Shown: in pieces, positions 34,566-42,943 of the stretch
Layout: the number at the start of each line of letters is the position of its first letter
Numbering within the stretch: position 1 is the first letter of the stretch
The notes under the pieces: model-generated
The model's input: only the letters and a program-made list of their open reading frames with translations
Told to the model about the DNA's origin: nothing
The model's database searches: none
Assembly: GCA_028693165.1 (NCBI GenBank)
Contig: JAQUVX010000001.1
Coordinates: forward strand, 207,907-271,906
Length of the DNA: 64,000 bases
Reading direction: 5' to 3'
Origin: Lachnospiraceae bacterium
Lineage (GTDB): Bacteria; Bacillota; Clostridia; Lachnospirales; Lachnospiraceae
Position numbers and translations under genes: made by a program

Positions 34566-36260
34566 ATGAAATTTCGAAAAAAAATATTTTGTTTTTTTAC
34601 CATCCTGCTGACCGGCTGTTTTGCCTTTTTCCTGATCATTGTTTATCGCAATGTCTCCACCACGAACCGCAGCCTCACGCAGTCTCTCAGCACACAGGTC
34701 ATTGAGTCCAAAGCACAGGAGGCCAGCTCCTGGTTCGAACAGCGCTTATCCGAGCTGCGCATGATTGCCCTGCAGGACGCTGTTACCGACGGGAACATCG
34801 ATTCCCTGAGGCCTTACATCAACCGCCTCAACAGCAATATCGGCCGCAATTTCGGCAATGAATGGGGCACCTTTGCCATCGGACGGACCGACGGTAAAGG
34901 CTGGGTCTCCGACGCTGTGACCATCGACGTATCCGGACGATCCTATTTTCAGGAGGCCATGTCCACCGATCAGGAATATGTGCTCAGCACCCCAGTGATC
35001 TCCAAAACCGATGCCGGTCCGATCTGCCTGCTCTGCTACCCCCTGCGCGATTCCAAGCAGAAGACCTTTGGCTTTTTGAACGCGGCAATCTCTCTAAACA
35101 AACTGACACAATTGGTTCAAGAGATTGAATTCTATGACAGCAAATCCTGGATCATGGACACCAGCGGCATCGCATACACCGCCGCAGACACCTATCCCGA
35201 TCCGGTACTCGTCGATGAGATTCTCCCCCGTCTTCAGGAGAATCCATCCCTGCGAAGCTACGAAAACAAAGAGATGGAAGTCTTTTTCACGCCCATTTCG
35301 TCTGCCAAAAATCTGATTCTATGCACGGCTGTCGAGCGAAGCCGCCTCATGCACGACACCAACCAGTTGATCGTGCTTTTGCTGGCGGCCTGGGCCGTGG
35401 TTCTGGCGGCGGCACTGATCGGCTGCCGGATTCTCGCCAGCGGCATTACCCGTCCGCTCAGCAGACTGGAACAGTCCATGGCATCGGTAGAGCAGGGAAA
35501 TTTAAACATCCGCGCAGATATCCGTGGAAAGGATGAGATCACCTCACTCTCCCAGAGCTTCAACCGCATGCTGGACCGGATCGAAGCGCTGATGGACGAG
35601 ATTGCTCTGAGAGAATCCCAGCGGCGGGAAGGGGAATTAAAGCTTCTCCAGTCTCAGATCAACCCGCATTTTCTCTATAATTGTCTGGACACACTGCAAT
35701 GGAAAGCCTATGATCATGACGATGAGGAAATAAGCCAATTGATTGCTGCCCTCTCCTCCTTTTTCCGCATTTCGCTGAGCAAGGGCAAGGAGACCATTCC
35801 GCTCACCAAGGAATTGGAACATATCCGCAATTATCTGTTCATCCAGCAGATGCGGTTTCAGGATGTGTTAAGCTATGTGATTGAATCCGATCTTGAGACG
35901 GAGCATTATTTTATACTTAAGCTCACGCTGCAGCCTCTGGTTGAAAATGCGATTCAGCACGGGATCAAACCGAAGCTCTACCCGGGAACAATCCGCGTCC
36001 GTGTATGGGAAGAAGACGACTGTCTATACTTTCTTGTATCGGATGACGGCGTTGGTATTGCACCGGAAAAGCTTCAGAAATTACAGGAGGCGCTTGATCA
36101 GCAGCTTCCGGGCGAAGGGTACGGCATGTACAATGTCAATCAGCGCTTAAAGCTGTTCTACGGCTCTGCCTACGGACTGCAAATCACCTCAGAGGAAGGA
36201 ATCGGCACCTGCGTCACCGGGCGGATTCCGACCGTGAAGAAGGAGAACGACGATGTATAA
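34566..36260 (+). CDS. YesM/LytS-type sensor histidine kinase with extracellular Cache domain
   Basis: A 564-residue kinase: membrane segment (residues 6-28), extracellular Cache-like domain (about 35-270; WGTFAIGRTDGKGWVSDAVTIDVSGRSYFQEAMS), second membrane segment (about 275-300), HAMP (about 300-355), His_kinase domain with the phospho-His in LQSQINPHFLYNCLDTLQW, and an ATPase domain (VENAIQHGIKP, DDGVGI, GYGMYNVNQRL). The start at 34566 follows GGAAAGG; the longer frame to 34506 lacks homology. It overlaps the response regulator gene by 8 bp. A Cache domain usually binds a small organic ligand, plausibly the electron acceptor of the divergent reductase. Confidence 0.9.
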   Translation: MKFRKKIFCFFTILLTGCFAFFLIIVYRNVSTTNRSLTQSLSTQVIESKAQEASSWFEQRLSELRMIALQDAVTDGNIDSLRPYINRLNSNIGRNFGNEWGTFAIGRTDGKGWVSDAVTIDVSGRSYFQEAMSTDQEYVLSTPVISKTDAGPICLLCYPLRDSKQKTFGFLNAAISLNKLTQLVQEIEFYDSKSWIMDTSGIAYTAADTYPDPVLVDEILPRLQENPSLRSYENKEMEVFFTPISSAKNLILCTAVERSRLMHDTNQLIVLLLAAWAVVLAAALIGCRILASGITRPLSRLEQSMASVEQGNLNIRADIRGKDEITSLSQSFNRMLDRIEALMDEIALRESQRREGELKLLQSQINPHFLYNCLDTLQWKAYDHDDEEISQLIAALSSFFRISLSKGKETIPLTKELEHIRNYLFIQQMRFQDVLSYVIESDLETEHYFILKLTLQPLVENAIQHGIKPKLYPGTIRVRVWEEDDCLYFLVSDDGVGIAPEKLQKLQEALDQQLPGEGYGMYNVNQRLKLFYGSAYGLQITSEEGIGTCVTGRIPTVKKENDDV

Positions 36261-36993
36261 AATTATAATATGTGACGATGAACTGATCTTGCGATCAGGG
36301 CTGAAAAAACTGATCGAACATGCAGAACTGCCGCTGGAGGTCAGTGCTCTTGCAGCCAACGGCGTCGAGGCTCTGGAACTGATTCGGCAGTTAAAACCAT
36401 CCATCGCCCTGATGGATATCAATATGCCGGGACTGTCCGGGCTCGATGTCATCGAAGCGGCCAGAGACATTTCCCCGCAGACACATTTTATCATCATTTC
36501 CGGCTACGATGATTTCCAGTATGCGAAACGCGCATGCAGGCTTCACGTCGCCGACTATTTGCTGAAACCGATCAACAAGGAGGAATTTCTCCTGCTTTTA
36601 AAGGAAGTCATCTCTCACATCCAGGAGGCGCAGCTCACCACCCGCCTGATCGTGGATGCCGCCACCGCAGACACGACAGCCAAAAAGATCCTGCTTTACA
36701 TTCAGGAGCATTTTACAGACCCGGAACTCACGCTGGCCATGGTGTCGGATCATTTTCATCTCTCACAGTCCTACGTGACACGTATCATCAAACAGGAGAA
36801 AGGGAACAGCTTTTCGGAACTTCTGACCATGCTCCGTCTGGACAAAGCGGTCTCCATGCTCGCCGATCCGCAGGACTACAAGCTTGTAGTCATCGCGGAA
36901 GCCTGCGGTTACAGCAGCCAGCATTATTTTTGCCGCGTATTTAAAAATTCCACCGGCTATACACCGATGGAATATAAGAAACAACTGCGTTAG
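36253..36993 (+). CDS. YesN-type response regulator, receiver plus AraC HTH
   Basis: A 246-residue regulator: receiver domain (1-120; phospho-Asp in SIALMDINMPG, conserved DD near residue 9 and K in LLKPIN) and an AraC-type double HTH (about 145-245; LAMVSDHFHLSQSYVTRIIKQEKG, AEACGYSSQHYFCRVFKNSTGYTPMEYKK). Paired with the upstream kinase by overlap. Nearest target candidate is the divergent flavoprotein reductase gene. Confidence 0.92.
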   Translation: MYKIIICDDELILRSGLKKLIEHAELPLEVSALAANGVEALELIRQLKPSIALMDINMPGLSGLDVIEAARDISPQTHFIIISGYDDFQYAKRACRLHVADYLLKPINKEEFLLLLKEVISHIQEAQLTTRLIVDAATADTTAKKILLYIQEHFTDPELTLAMVSDHFHLSQSYVTRIIKQEKGNSFSELLTMLRLDKAVSMLADPQDYKLVVIAEACGYSSQHYFCRVFKNSTGYTPMEYKKQLR

Positions 36994-37025
36994 CGGGCAT
37001 TCTTCCTGCCAATCACCGGATTGCC

Positions 37026-37496
37026 CTATGATTCATTCACGAGCTTCCCCGTCATGTGATCGATGGTAAATTCCAGCATCTGTACACGCGCGAACGCTTT
37101 TTCGATCTCTTCTTCCACCGCTTCCGGTGTCGGACAATATTTTAGGCCAAGCTGACGGACAAGCTGCAAGGCCTCAGCAGGATCATCCAGTTTTCTGATT
37201 TTCCCAAACAGGATAATACTTTTGATATTCAGCGCCCAGTCCCCTTCTTTGCGGAAGCCTTCATCCATGACACAGAAGGATGCCTTATCATCTGCCGCGA
37301 TCGCATCCAGCTTATGTCCTTCCTTGGCACAGTGGAAATACAGCTTGCCATCCAGATAGAGGTAATCCATCGGAAACGCATAGGGATATCCGTCCTCCCC
37401 ATGCACCGCCATCACACCCCTCGGCTGCTGCTTTAACACCTCAATACACGCCTGCTCTGATAATGCCTGCTTAAATCTTCTCATCTCTCGAAACAT
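37026..37496 (-). CDS. PNPOx-like flavin-binding split-barrel protein
   Basis: A 156-residue protein of the pyridoxamine-phosphate-oxidase-like superfamily (GVMAVHGEDGYPYAFPMDYLYLDGKLYFHCAKEGHKLDAIAADDKASFCV), a split barrel that binds FMN, F420 or haem. Functions in this group vary widely and none is assigned. GGAAGGAG eight bases upstream supports the ATG at 37496. It follows the LysR gene by 28 bp on the same strand and probably shares its transcript. Confidence 0.82.
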   Translation of the reverse strand: MFREMRRFKQALSEQACIEVLKQQPRGVMAVHGEDGYPYAFPMDYLYLDGKLYFHCAKEGHKLDAIAADDKASFCVMDEGFRKEGDWALNIKSIILFGKIRKLDDPAEALQLVRQLGLKYCPTPEAVEEEIEKAFARVQMLEFTIDHMTGKLVNES

Positions 37497-37524
37497 AGTG
37501 ATCACTCCTTCCGTGCTTCATTGC

Positions 37525-38400
37525 TTACATGTTCAGACATTCGCAAAAGGCCTTTGCTGCCGGGGAAAGCCATTTGCTTTTTCGGTAGATCAGCTGGAAC
37601 TTCATCCTGATCTCCATATCCTTGATTTTGAATTCTGCTACCATCCCAGTCTCCAATGCTTTGCGGGCCGCAAAATACGGCAGCACGCAGATTCCAAGAT
37701 TCTGGGCTGTCATGTCCAGAATCGTATGGATCGAGCCAATCTCCAGCGCGGCGCGCGGCAGCAGCTCACACACGGCGCAGCTCTGCTCAAACGCCCGTCG
37801 GTAATTGCACTGCCGCTCGGTCAGAATCATCCGCTCGGCAAGGACTTCCGACAGTGCAAGGTGTTCGCACCCCGCAAACGGATGCTGCGGCGCACAGAGA
37901 AAGACCAGCGACTCCTCCTTCTCCCACGCACAGCTCCAGTCAGGATCGTACAGCTTTTTATCCAGCACCAGCATAAGGTCGATCTGGTTTTGATGCAGCA
38001 TCTCTCTGATTGCATCGCCCGTTCCGGTGCTGACTGAAATCCTCACATCCGGAAACCTGCGCACATAATCTGCGAGAACCGGAGGAAGAAAGCACGTGCT
38101 GATCGATTCAAATGTCCCGATTCGCAAAAATCCGTTAACGGCCTGTGTATCCGAGAGCTGCTGCTGCGCTTCCTGGGCCAAGGCCGTCAGCTGATTTGCA
38201 TAGCGCAGAAGCTCCTCTCCCTTTTCATTCAGCGAAAATTTCTTTCCGATACGGTCAAACAGCTTCGTTCCAAGTTCGTCCTCCAACTGGCTGATCTGCG
38301 CTGTCACGGTGGACTGCGCATACCCCAGCTGCTCCGCGGCCTTGGAAAAGCTCATATTCTCACAGACACGGACAAACGTCTCCAAATTTCTCAGCTCCAT
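37525..38400 (-). CDS. LysR-family transcriptional regulator
   Basis: A 291-residue LysR protein: HTH (MELRNLETFVRVCENMSFSKAAEQLGYAQSTVTAQISQLEDELG) and effector domain (about 90-290; GFLRIGTFESISTCFLPPVL). GAGGAGG five bases before the ATG at 38400 sets the start; the longer frame to 38538 is rejected. It is divergent from the small glutaredoxin-like gene (111-bp interval with several AT-rich repeats) and upstream of the PNPOx-like gene. Both are candidate targets. Effector unknown. Confidence 0.9.
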   Translation of the reverse strand: MELRNLETFVRVCENMSFSKAAEQLGYAQSTVTAQISQLEDELGTKLFDRIGKKFSLNEKGEELLRYANQLTALAQEAQQQLSDTQAVNGFLRIGTFESISTCFLPPVLADYVRRFPDVRISVSTGTGDAIREMLHQNQIDLMLVLDKKLYDPDWSCAWEKEESLVFLCAPQHPFAGCEHLALSEVLAERMILTERQCNYRRAFEQSCAVCELLPRAALEIGSIHTILDMTAQNLGICVLPYFAARKALETGMVAEFKIKDMEIRMKFQLIYRKSKWLSPAAKAFCECLNM

Positions 38401-38511
38401 CGTCGCCTCCTCTATATCGATATTTGTGATAAGAAAATTCGTTTTTTTCAATTTTACAAATATGGTACCACATGTTACGATACCTGTAAATAAAAAAGGA
38501 GGAACATACTT

Positions 38512-38766
38512 ATGAAATTTGTAATGATTGGAAGTCACTTCTGCGAGGACACTCTGGAGGCATTGAACACACTCAGCACCAAAACAGTCAGCTATGAATT
38601 TGTCGATATCACCGGTCAGCCGGATGGTCTCAAACGCTTCCTTAATACGCGGGACAACAGCTCACTCTTTGATGCAGTACGCGGCCAGGGGATCGGAATC
38701 CCTTATTTCCGTTTCGAGGATGGCTTTGAAACCTTCGACTTAAATGAGGTACTTGCCAGAATCTAA
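38512..38766 (+). CDS. Small glutaredoxin-like (thioredoxin-fold) protein
   Basis: An 84-residue protein with glutaredoxin-like pattern: MKFVMIGSHFCEDTLEAL at the start (a single Cys in place of a CxxC redox pair), VSYEFVDITG, a middle helix with SLFDAVRGQGIGIPYFRFEDG (cis-Pro motif) and a short C-terminal helix. A monothiol site is possible. AGGAGG precedes the ATG. Divergent from a LysR regulator. Role unknown, likely thiol redox chemistry. Confidence 0.7.
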   Translation: MKFVMIGSHFCEDTLEALNTLSTKTVSYEFVDITGQPDGLKRFLNTRDNSSLFDAVRGQGIGIPYFRFEDGFETFDLNEVLARI

Positions 38767-38786
38767 GCTGCAAGCGCGTTACTCTA

Positions 38787-41321
38787 TTACGAATGTCTTA
38801 TATACGTTCCGGTGATACTCTGCGGGTTGGCTGCCACTTCCTCAGGCGTTCCGACCGCAATGACGCGTCCGCCGTCCAGGCCGCCGCCTGGACCCATGTC
38901 GATTATATAATCTGCGTTGGCAATGACATCCAGATCATGCTCGATGACGATAACGGTAGCTCCATATGCCACCAGCCGGTCAAACACGTTTAAAAGTGTG
39001 CGGACGTCCAGCGGATGCAGGCCGATCGTCGGCTCATCAAACACAAACACCGCGTCCTCCTGCTGCCTTCCCATCTCCGAAGCCAGCTTCAGCCGCTGTG
39101 CTTCGCCGCCGGACAGGCTTGGGGTCTCTTCGCCAAGCGTCAGATAGCCCAGGCCAAGATCCTGTAAAACCTGCAAACGCTGATGTACCGTCTTCAAATC
39201 CTCACACGCCGGCAGCGCATGGTTCACATCCATATCCATGATATCCGGCAGCGAATATTCCTGCCCTGCCTGATTCTTCCGTCTGACCCGCTCCGCCTCC
39301 CTGGCATATCTTGACCCCCGGCAATCCGGGCAGGGAATCTCCACATCGGGCAGAAACTGTACGTCCAGACTGATCGTTCCGGTTCCGTCACAGGTCGGGC
39401 AGCGCAGCTTTCCGGTATTGTAAGAGAAATCACCTGCCTTGTAGTGCATCGCTCTGGCATCCGGCGTCTTCGCGTACAGCTTGCGCAGCTCATCATGCAC
39501 ATTCGCATAGGTGGCTACCGTGGAGCGCACATTGATCCCGATCGGCGTTGCATCGATCAGCTTGACCTGATGCACGCCTTCCGCCTCAACTGCCTTCACG
39601 TGATCCGGGAGTCTCTTTCCTGCAATCACAGCTTCCAGTCCGGGAATCAGACTTTCCAGAATCAGGGTGGTCTTGCCGGAGCCGGACACACCTGTTACCA
39701 CGGTGAGTCTGCCCTTTGGAATAGCGATATCCAGGGGCTTCACCGTATGGATCTGCGTGGTTGACAAATGGATCGCGCCGAACGTAAACAATGCATCCGG
39801 CGCAGGCTGTTTTCGCACGCGAACGGAAGCCTTTCCACAAAGAAATGGCCCTATCTGAGAAGCTTCATTCTTCTCAAGCTCCGGAATGGTTCCCTGTGCG
39901 ATGACCGTTCCGCCATCCGCCCCCGCTTCCGGTCCCATCTCGATGATCCAGTCTGATTCCGCTAAGATCTGCGTATCATGGTCGACCAGCACGACGGAAT
40001 TCCCGTCCGCGATCAGATCATGCATCACCCCGGTAAGACCAACCATGTTGGAAGGATGCAGACCGATGGACGGCTCGTCCAGGACATACAGCACACCGGT
40101 AGTGCGGTTCCGCACGGCGCGGGCTAACTGCATCCGCTGCCGCTCGCCGGTGGACAGCGTGGCGGCAGCACGGTCCAGGGCAAGATAACCAAGCCCCAGA
40201 TCCATCAGCCGTTTTGCTACCAACTGAACGGATTCGCAGATCGCTTCCGCCATCGGACGCATCTCGACCGGCAGAGAATCCGGCACACCGGCCACCCACG
40301 AAACCAGTTCACGCAAGCTCATCGCGCAGGCCTCGTCCAGAGAAATCCCGCGCACCTTCGGTTCCCGCGCAGCGGCGGAAAGCCTGGAACCTCCGCAGTC
40401 CGGGCAGACGCCCTGCTTTAAGAACTTCTCCACCCGTTTCATACCGGTCTCATCCTTTACCTTCGCCAAGGCATTCTCCACGGTATAGTTGGCGTTATAG
40501 TAGGTAAAATCCAGTTCCCCCGCCTGATTGCTGTTCTTGGGCTTATAGAAAATGTGCTTCTTTTCCGCCGGACCGTGAAAAACGATCTCACGCTCTTCTT
40601 CGGTCAATTCAGAAAATGGCACATCGGTACGGACTCCCATCGCGCGGCACACATCGGTCATCAGCGACCACATCAGGCTGTTCCACGGTGCCACCGCGCC
40701 CTCGTCGATCGTCCGTGATTCGTCTGGAACCAGAGTCGCCTGATCCACCGTCCGAACCACACCGGTTCCGCCGCAGGTCTGACAGGCTCCCTGGCTGTTG
40801 AATGCAAGCGCCTCCGCAGAGGGAGCAAAAAAGTGTTCCCCGCAGTTCGGGCAAACCAGCTCCTGACCGGCGGCAACCGCCAGGGATGGTTCCAGGTAGT
40901 GCCCATTGGGACAGCGATGGCTGGCAAGCCGGGAAAACATCAGACGCAGACTGTTCAGCAGCTCGGTTCCCGTACCGAACGTGCTGCGAATGCCCGGAAC
41001 ACCGGGACGCTGATGCAGCGCCAGTGCCGCAGGCACATAAAGCACCTCGTCCACCTGTGCCCTGGCCGCCTGTGTCATCCTGCGGCGGGTATAGGTGGAA
41101 AGTGCATCCAGGTAACGTCTGGAACCTTCGGCGTATAAGACACCGAGGGCAAGCGATGATTTCCCCGAACCGGAAACACCGGCGATGCCAACGATCCGGT
41201 TCAGCGGAATGTCCACATCGATGTTCTTTAAATTGTGCACCCGCGCGTTTCGCACCTGTATCGCTCTGGGAGCAGAATTCTCCGCGCGCGCCGTTTGACT
41301 TTCCTTCTTTTGATCACCCAT
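38787..41321 (-). CDS. UvrA-like excinuclease ATPase, class II (UvrA2)
   Basis: An 844-residue UvrA paralogue with two ABC ATPase modules. Walker A motifs GVSGSGKSSLALG and GVSGSGKTTLILE, signatures LSTGERQRMQLARA and LSGGEAQRLKLASEM, and zinc-finger cysteines (CPNGH...CPNCGEHF, CPTCDGTGTI...CPDCRGSR) are visible. At 844 residues it is about 100 shorter than housekeeping UvrA, as expected for class II members lacking the UvrB-binding domain. Such proteins have been linked to resistance against DNA-binding drugs. Convergent with the glutaredoxin-like gene. Confidence 0.9.
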   Translation of the reverse strand: MGDQKKESQTARAENSAPRAIQVRNARVHNLKNIDVDIPLNRIVGIAGVSGSGKSSLALGVLYAEGSRRYLDALSTYTRRRMTQAARAQVDEVLYVPAALALHQRPGVPGIRSTFGTGTELLNSLRLMFSRLASHRCPNGHYLEPSLAVAAGQELVCPNCGEHFFAPSAEALAFNSQGACQTCGGTGVVRTVDQATLVPDESRTIDEGAVAPWNSLMWSLMTDVCRAMGVRTDVPFSELTEEEREIVFHGPAEKKHIFYKPKNSNQAGELDFTYYNANYTVENALAKVKDETGMKRVEKFLKQGVCPDCGGSRLSAAAREPKVRGISLDEACAMSLRELVSWVAGVPDSLPVEMRPMAEAICESVQLVAKRLMDLGLGYLALDRAAATLSTGERQRMQLARAVRNRTTGVLYVLDEPSIGLHPSNMVGLTGVMHDLIADGNSVVLVDHDTQILAESDWIIEMGPEAGADGGTVIAQGTIPELEKNEASQIGPFLCGKASVRVRKQPAPDALFTFGAIHLSTTQIHTVKPLDIAIPKGRLTVVTGVSGSGKTTLILESLIPGLEAVIAGKRLPDHVKAVEAEGVHQVKLIDATPIGINVRSTVATYANVHDELRKLYAKTPDARAMHYKAGDFSYNTGKLRCPTCDGTGTISLDVQFLPDVEIPCPDCRGSRYAREAERVRRKNQAGQEYSLPDIMDMDVNHALPACEDLKTVHQRLQVLQDLGLGYLTLGEETPSLSGGEAQRLKLASEMGRQQEDAVFVFDEPTIGLHPLDVRTLLNVFDRLVAYGATVIVIEHDLDVIANADYIIDMGPGGGLDGGRVIAVGTPEEVAANPQSITGTYIRHS

Positions 41322-41455
41322 GTCTACTTCCCTGTCCTGCTGGTTTCTTTGTAAATCATTCTGCTACAAGCAGCTCTTTTATCACATTACCACATCTTCT
41401 TGCATTCGTCAACAGGGAATTCGAATGTATGTTCGATTTTGTGGAGTTGTTTTCC

Positions 41456-41562
41456 TTACAGCCCATAGAAGAAGGACGCGGTAGCTCCTCCGTCGATCAG
41501 AATGTCCGCCACATTTGCTACCTCATCTGACCGGCACCTGTCAAAATCACGACATCCTTCAT
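41456..41562 (-). pseudogene. Remnant of a short-chain dehydrogenase gene
   Basis: Only the two ends of an SDR gene remain. The minus strand from 41562 reads MKDVVILTGAGQ, the N-terminal cofactor motif, and after a frame change continues DEVANVA-DILIDGGATASFFYG to a stop at 41456, the typical C-terminus of a clostridial SDR family. About 230 residues are missing between them, and another 14 or so between DEVANVA and ILIDGG. It cannot make an enzyme. Confidence 0.75.
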
Positions 41563-41590
41563 CTCATTCACAGCCCCTGTATTGTTTTTT

Positions 41591-42130
41591 CTACACCATT
41601 TTTCCTAGGTCAAACGCTTCCTTCATAGAAGATTTGGAGCGGATATCCCCCTTCTCCCATGCACCGATTCCAAAGACCGTACCCTTTTCCACGGCTCCGT
41701 CCAGACAGCAGATATAACCGCCAAACTCGGTAAGCGTACGCTCCATCGCTGCTTTATCCGAATCTGCGGCAGTCATAATGTAATAGAATTCCTTGTTCCG
41801 AAGCAGCGTATAGAAAGAACAGTTACGGTCGATAAATGTTTTCATCTGCCCTGACATGGTGTAGAAATAGATCGGTGTTGCAAATACAATGACGTCTGCG
41901 CAGATCATTTTCTCCTGAATGACCTCCATGTCATCCTTCTCGGAACAGGCTCCCTTGTTTCCCACGCAATAGCCGCATCCGCTGCAATAATGGATCCGAT
42001 AGTCCTTCAGAAATACTTTTTCCACCTCATGCCCGCTCTCGCCCGCACCTTTCGCGAACTCATCACAGAGGATATCGGAATTGCCGCCTTTGCGGGGGCT
42101 TGATGAAATGACTAATACCTTTTTGCTCAT
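41591..42130 (-). CDS. NADPH-dependent FMN reductase / flavodoxin-fold protein
   Basis: A 179-residue flavodoxin-fold protein. VLVISSSPRKGGNSDIL binds the FMN phosphate; HYCSGCGYCVGNKGACSEKDDM contains a Cys cluster seen in iron-sulfur flavoprotein relatives; FATPIYFYTMSGQMKTFIDR is the second FMN loop. It may reduce flavins, quinones or metals. AGGAG lies before the ATG. A tandem 10-bp repeat upstream may be a regulator site. Confidence 0.88.
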   Translation of the reverse strand: MSKKVLVISSSPRKGGNSDILCDEFAKGAGESGHEVEKVFLKDYRIHYCSGCGYCVGNKGACSEKDDMEVIQEKMICADVIVFATPIYFYTMSGQMKTFIDRNCSFYTLLRNKEFYYIMTAADSDKAAMERTLTEFGGYICCLDGAVEKGTVFGIGAWEKGDIRSKSSMKEAFDLGKMV

Positions 42131-42146
42131 TATGGTTCTCCTTTAC

Positions 42147-42166
42147 GTTCATTTATGTTCATTTAT
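42147..42166. repeat. Tandem 10-bp repeat upstream of the FMN reductase gene
   Basis: GTTCATTTAT occurs twice head to tail (42147-42156 and 42157-42166), 17 bp upstream of the start codon, with a third partial copy (GTGAAC-like, TTACGTTC) adjoining. The one-turn period fits a protein binding site, but no regulator is adjacent. Confidence 0.5.
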
Positions 42167-42379
42167 CATTATTTTGGTTTTTCAGTCTGGAAAATCCATC
42201 CGCCCTGCCGCCTCCACCAGACATTTGTATGCCAAACGCCTGGCTCTGTCCGTACCTGTGTCCTCCCCTTCTTTACAAACTGTTGACCGGAATCTTACAG
42301 AACCCCGGTAGCTGAATTTCCTAAAATCTGTTACGGTGAAGACAGAATTGAACCGTTGAAGCATTGGGAGGATATTCAG

Positions 42380-42934
42380 ATGAATGTAATCAGTCTTAAA
42401 AAAGAAAAACAGATTATAGTTTCAGAAGATAAAATTTTATTATGGATTCAGGAAAATCTGAGAAACGACATCCTGACCCCCATTCTGGTCACGATTACCA
42501 AACTTGGGAATCACGGGCGAATCTGGATCGCCACAGCAACGATTCTCTTCCTGTGGAGAGATACCAGAATGACCGGATTTCTGTCCTTCATGGCACTGAT
42601 CGGAAGCATGCTGATCAACAATCTGCTGCTCAAGCGCTTTATTGCCAGGATTCGCCCATACGAAGTCATCCCCGAACTCAATCTTCTAATTGAAAAAGAA
42701 AAAGATCTCTCTTTCCCGTCCGGTCACACCGGCAGTGCCTTCGCCATGGCAACCGTATTGTTCTTCTGCCTTCCCCCCAGCCTCGGCATCGCTGCTCTGA
42801 GTTTCGCCGCCCTGATGGGGCTCACCCGCCTGTACGTTGGCGCCCACTACCCGACCGATGTTCTGGCCGGAGGGGCGATCGGGTCTGTGATTGGCACCTT
42901 GATTTTTCTTTTACAGGGGCTGCCCTGGTTCTGA
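42380..42934 (+). CDS. PAP2-family membrane phosphatase
   Basis: A 184-residue protein with the PAP2 motifs KRFIARIRPYE, FPSGHTGSAFA and TRLYVGAHYPTDVLAGG, and about five membrane segments. It resembles the protein at 16972-17508 in length and motif spacing and likely acts on isoprenyl or lipid phosphates. The ATG at 42380 has GGGAGG nine bases upstream and is preferred to the ATG at 42356. Convergent with the GH3 gene. Confidence 0.9.
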   Translation: MNVISLKKEKQIIVSEDKILLWIQENLRNDILTPILVTITKLGNHGRIWIATATILFLWRDTRMTGFLSFMALIGSMLINNLLLKRFIARIRPYEVIPELNLLIEKEKDLSFPSGHTGSAFAMATVLFFCLPPSLGIAALSFAALMGLTRLYVGAHYPTDVLAGGAIGSVIGTLIFLLQGLPWF

Positions 42935-42943
42935 TTTCATTTC

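Noticed and set aside
42182-42364. 60-codon minus-strand frame upstream of the PAP2 gene
   Set aside because: No ribosome site and no recognisable family; it lies over a promoter region.
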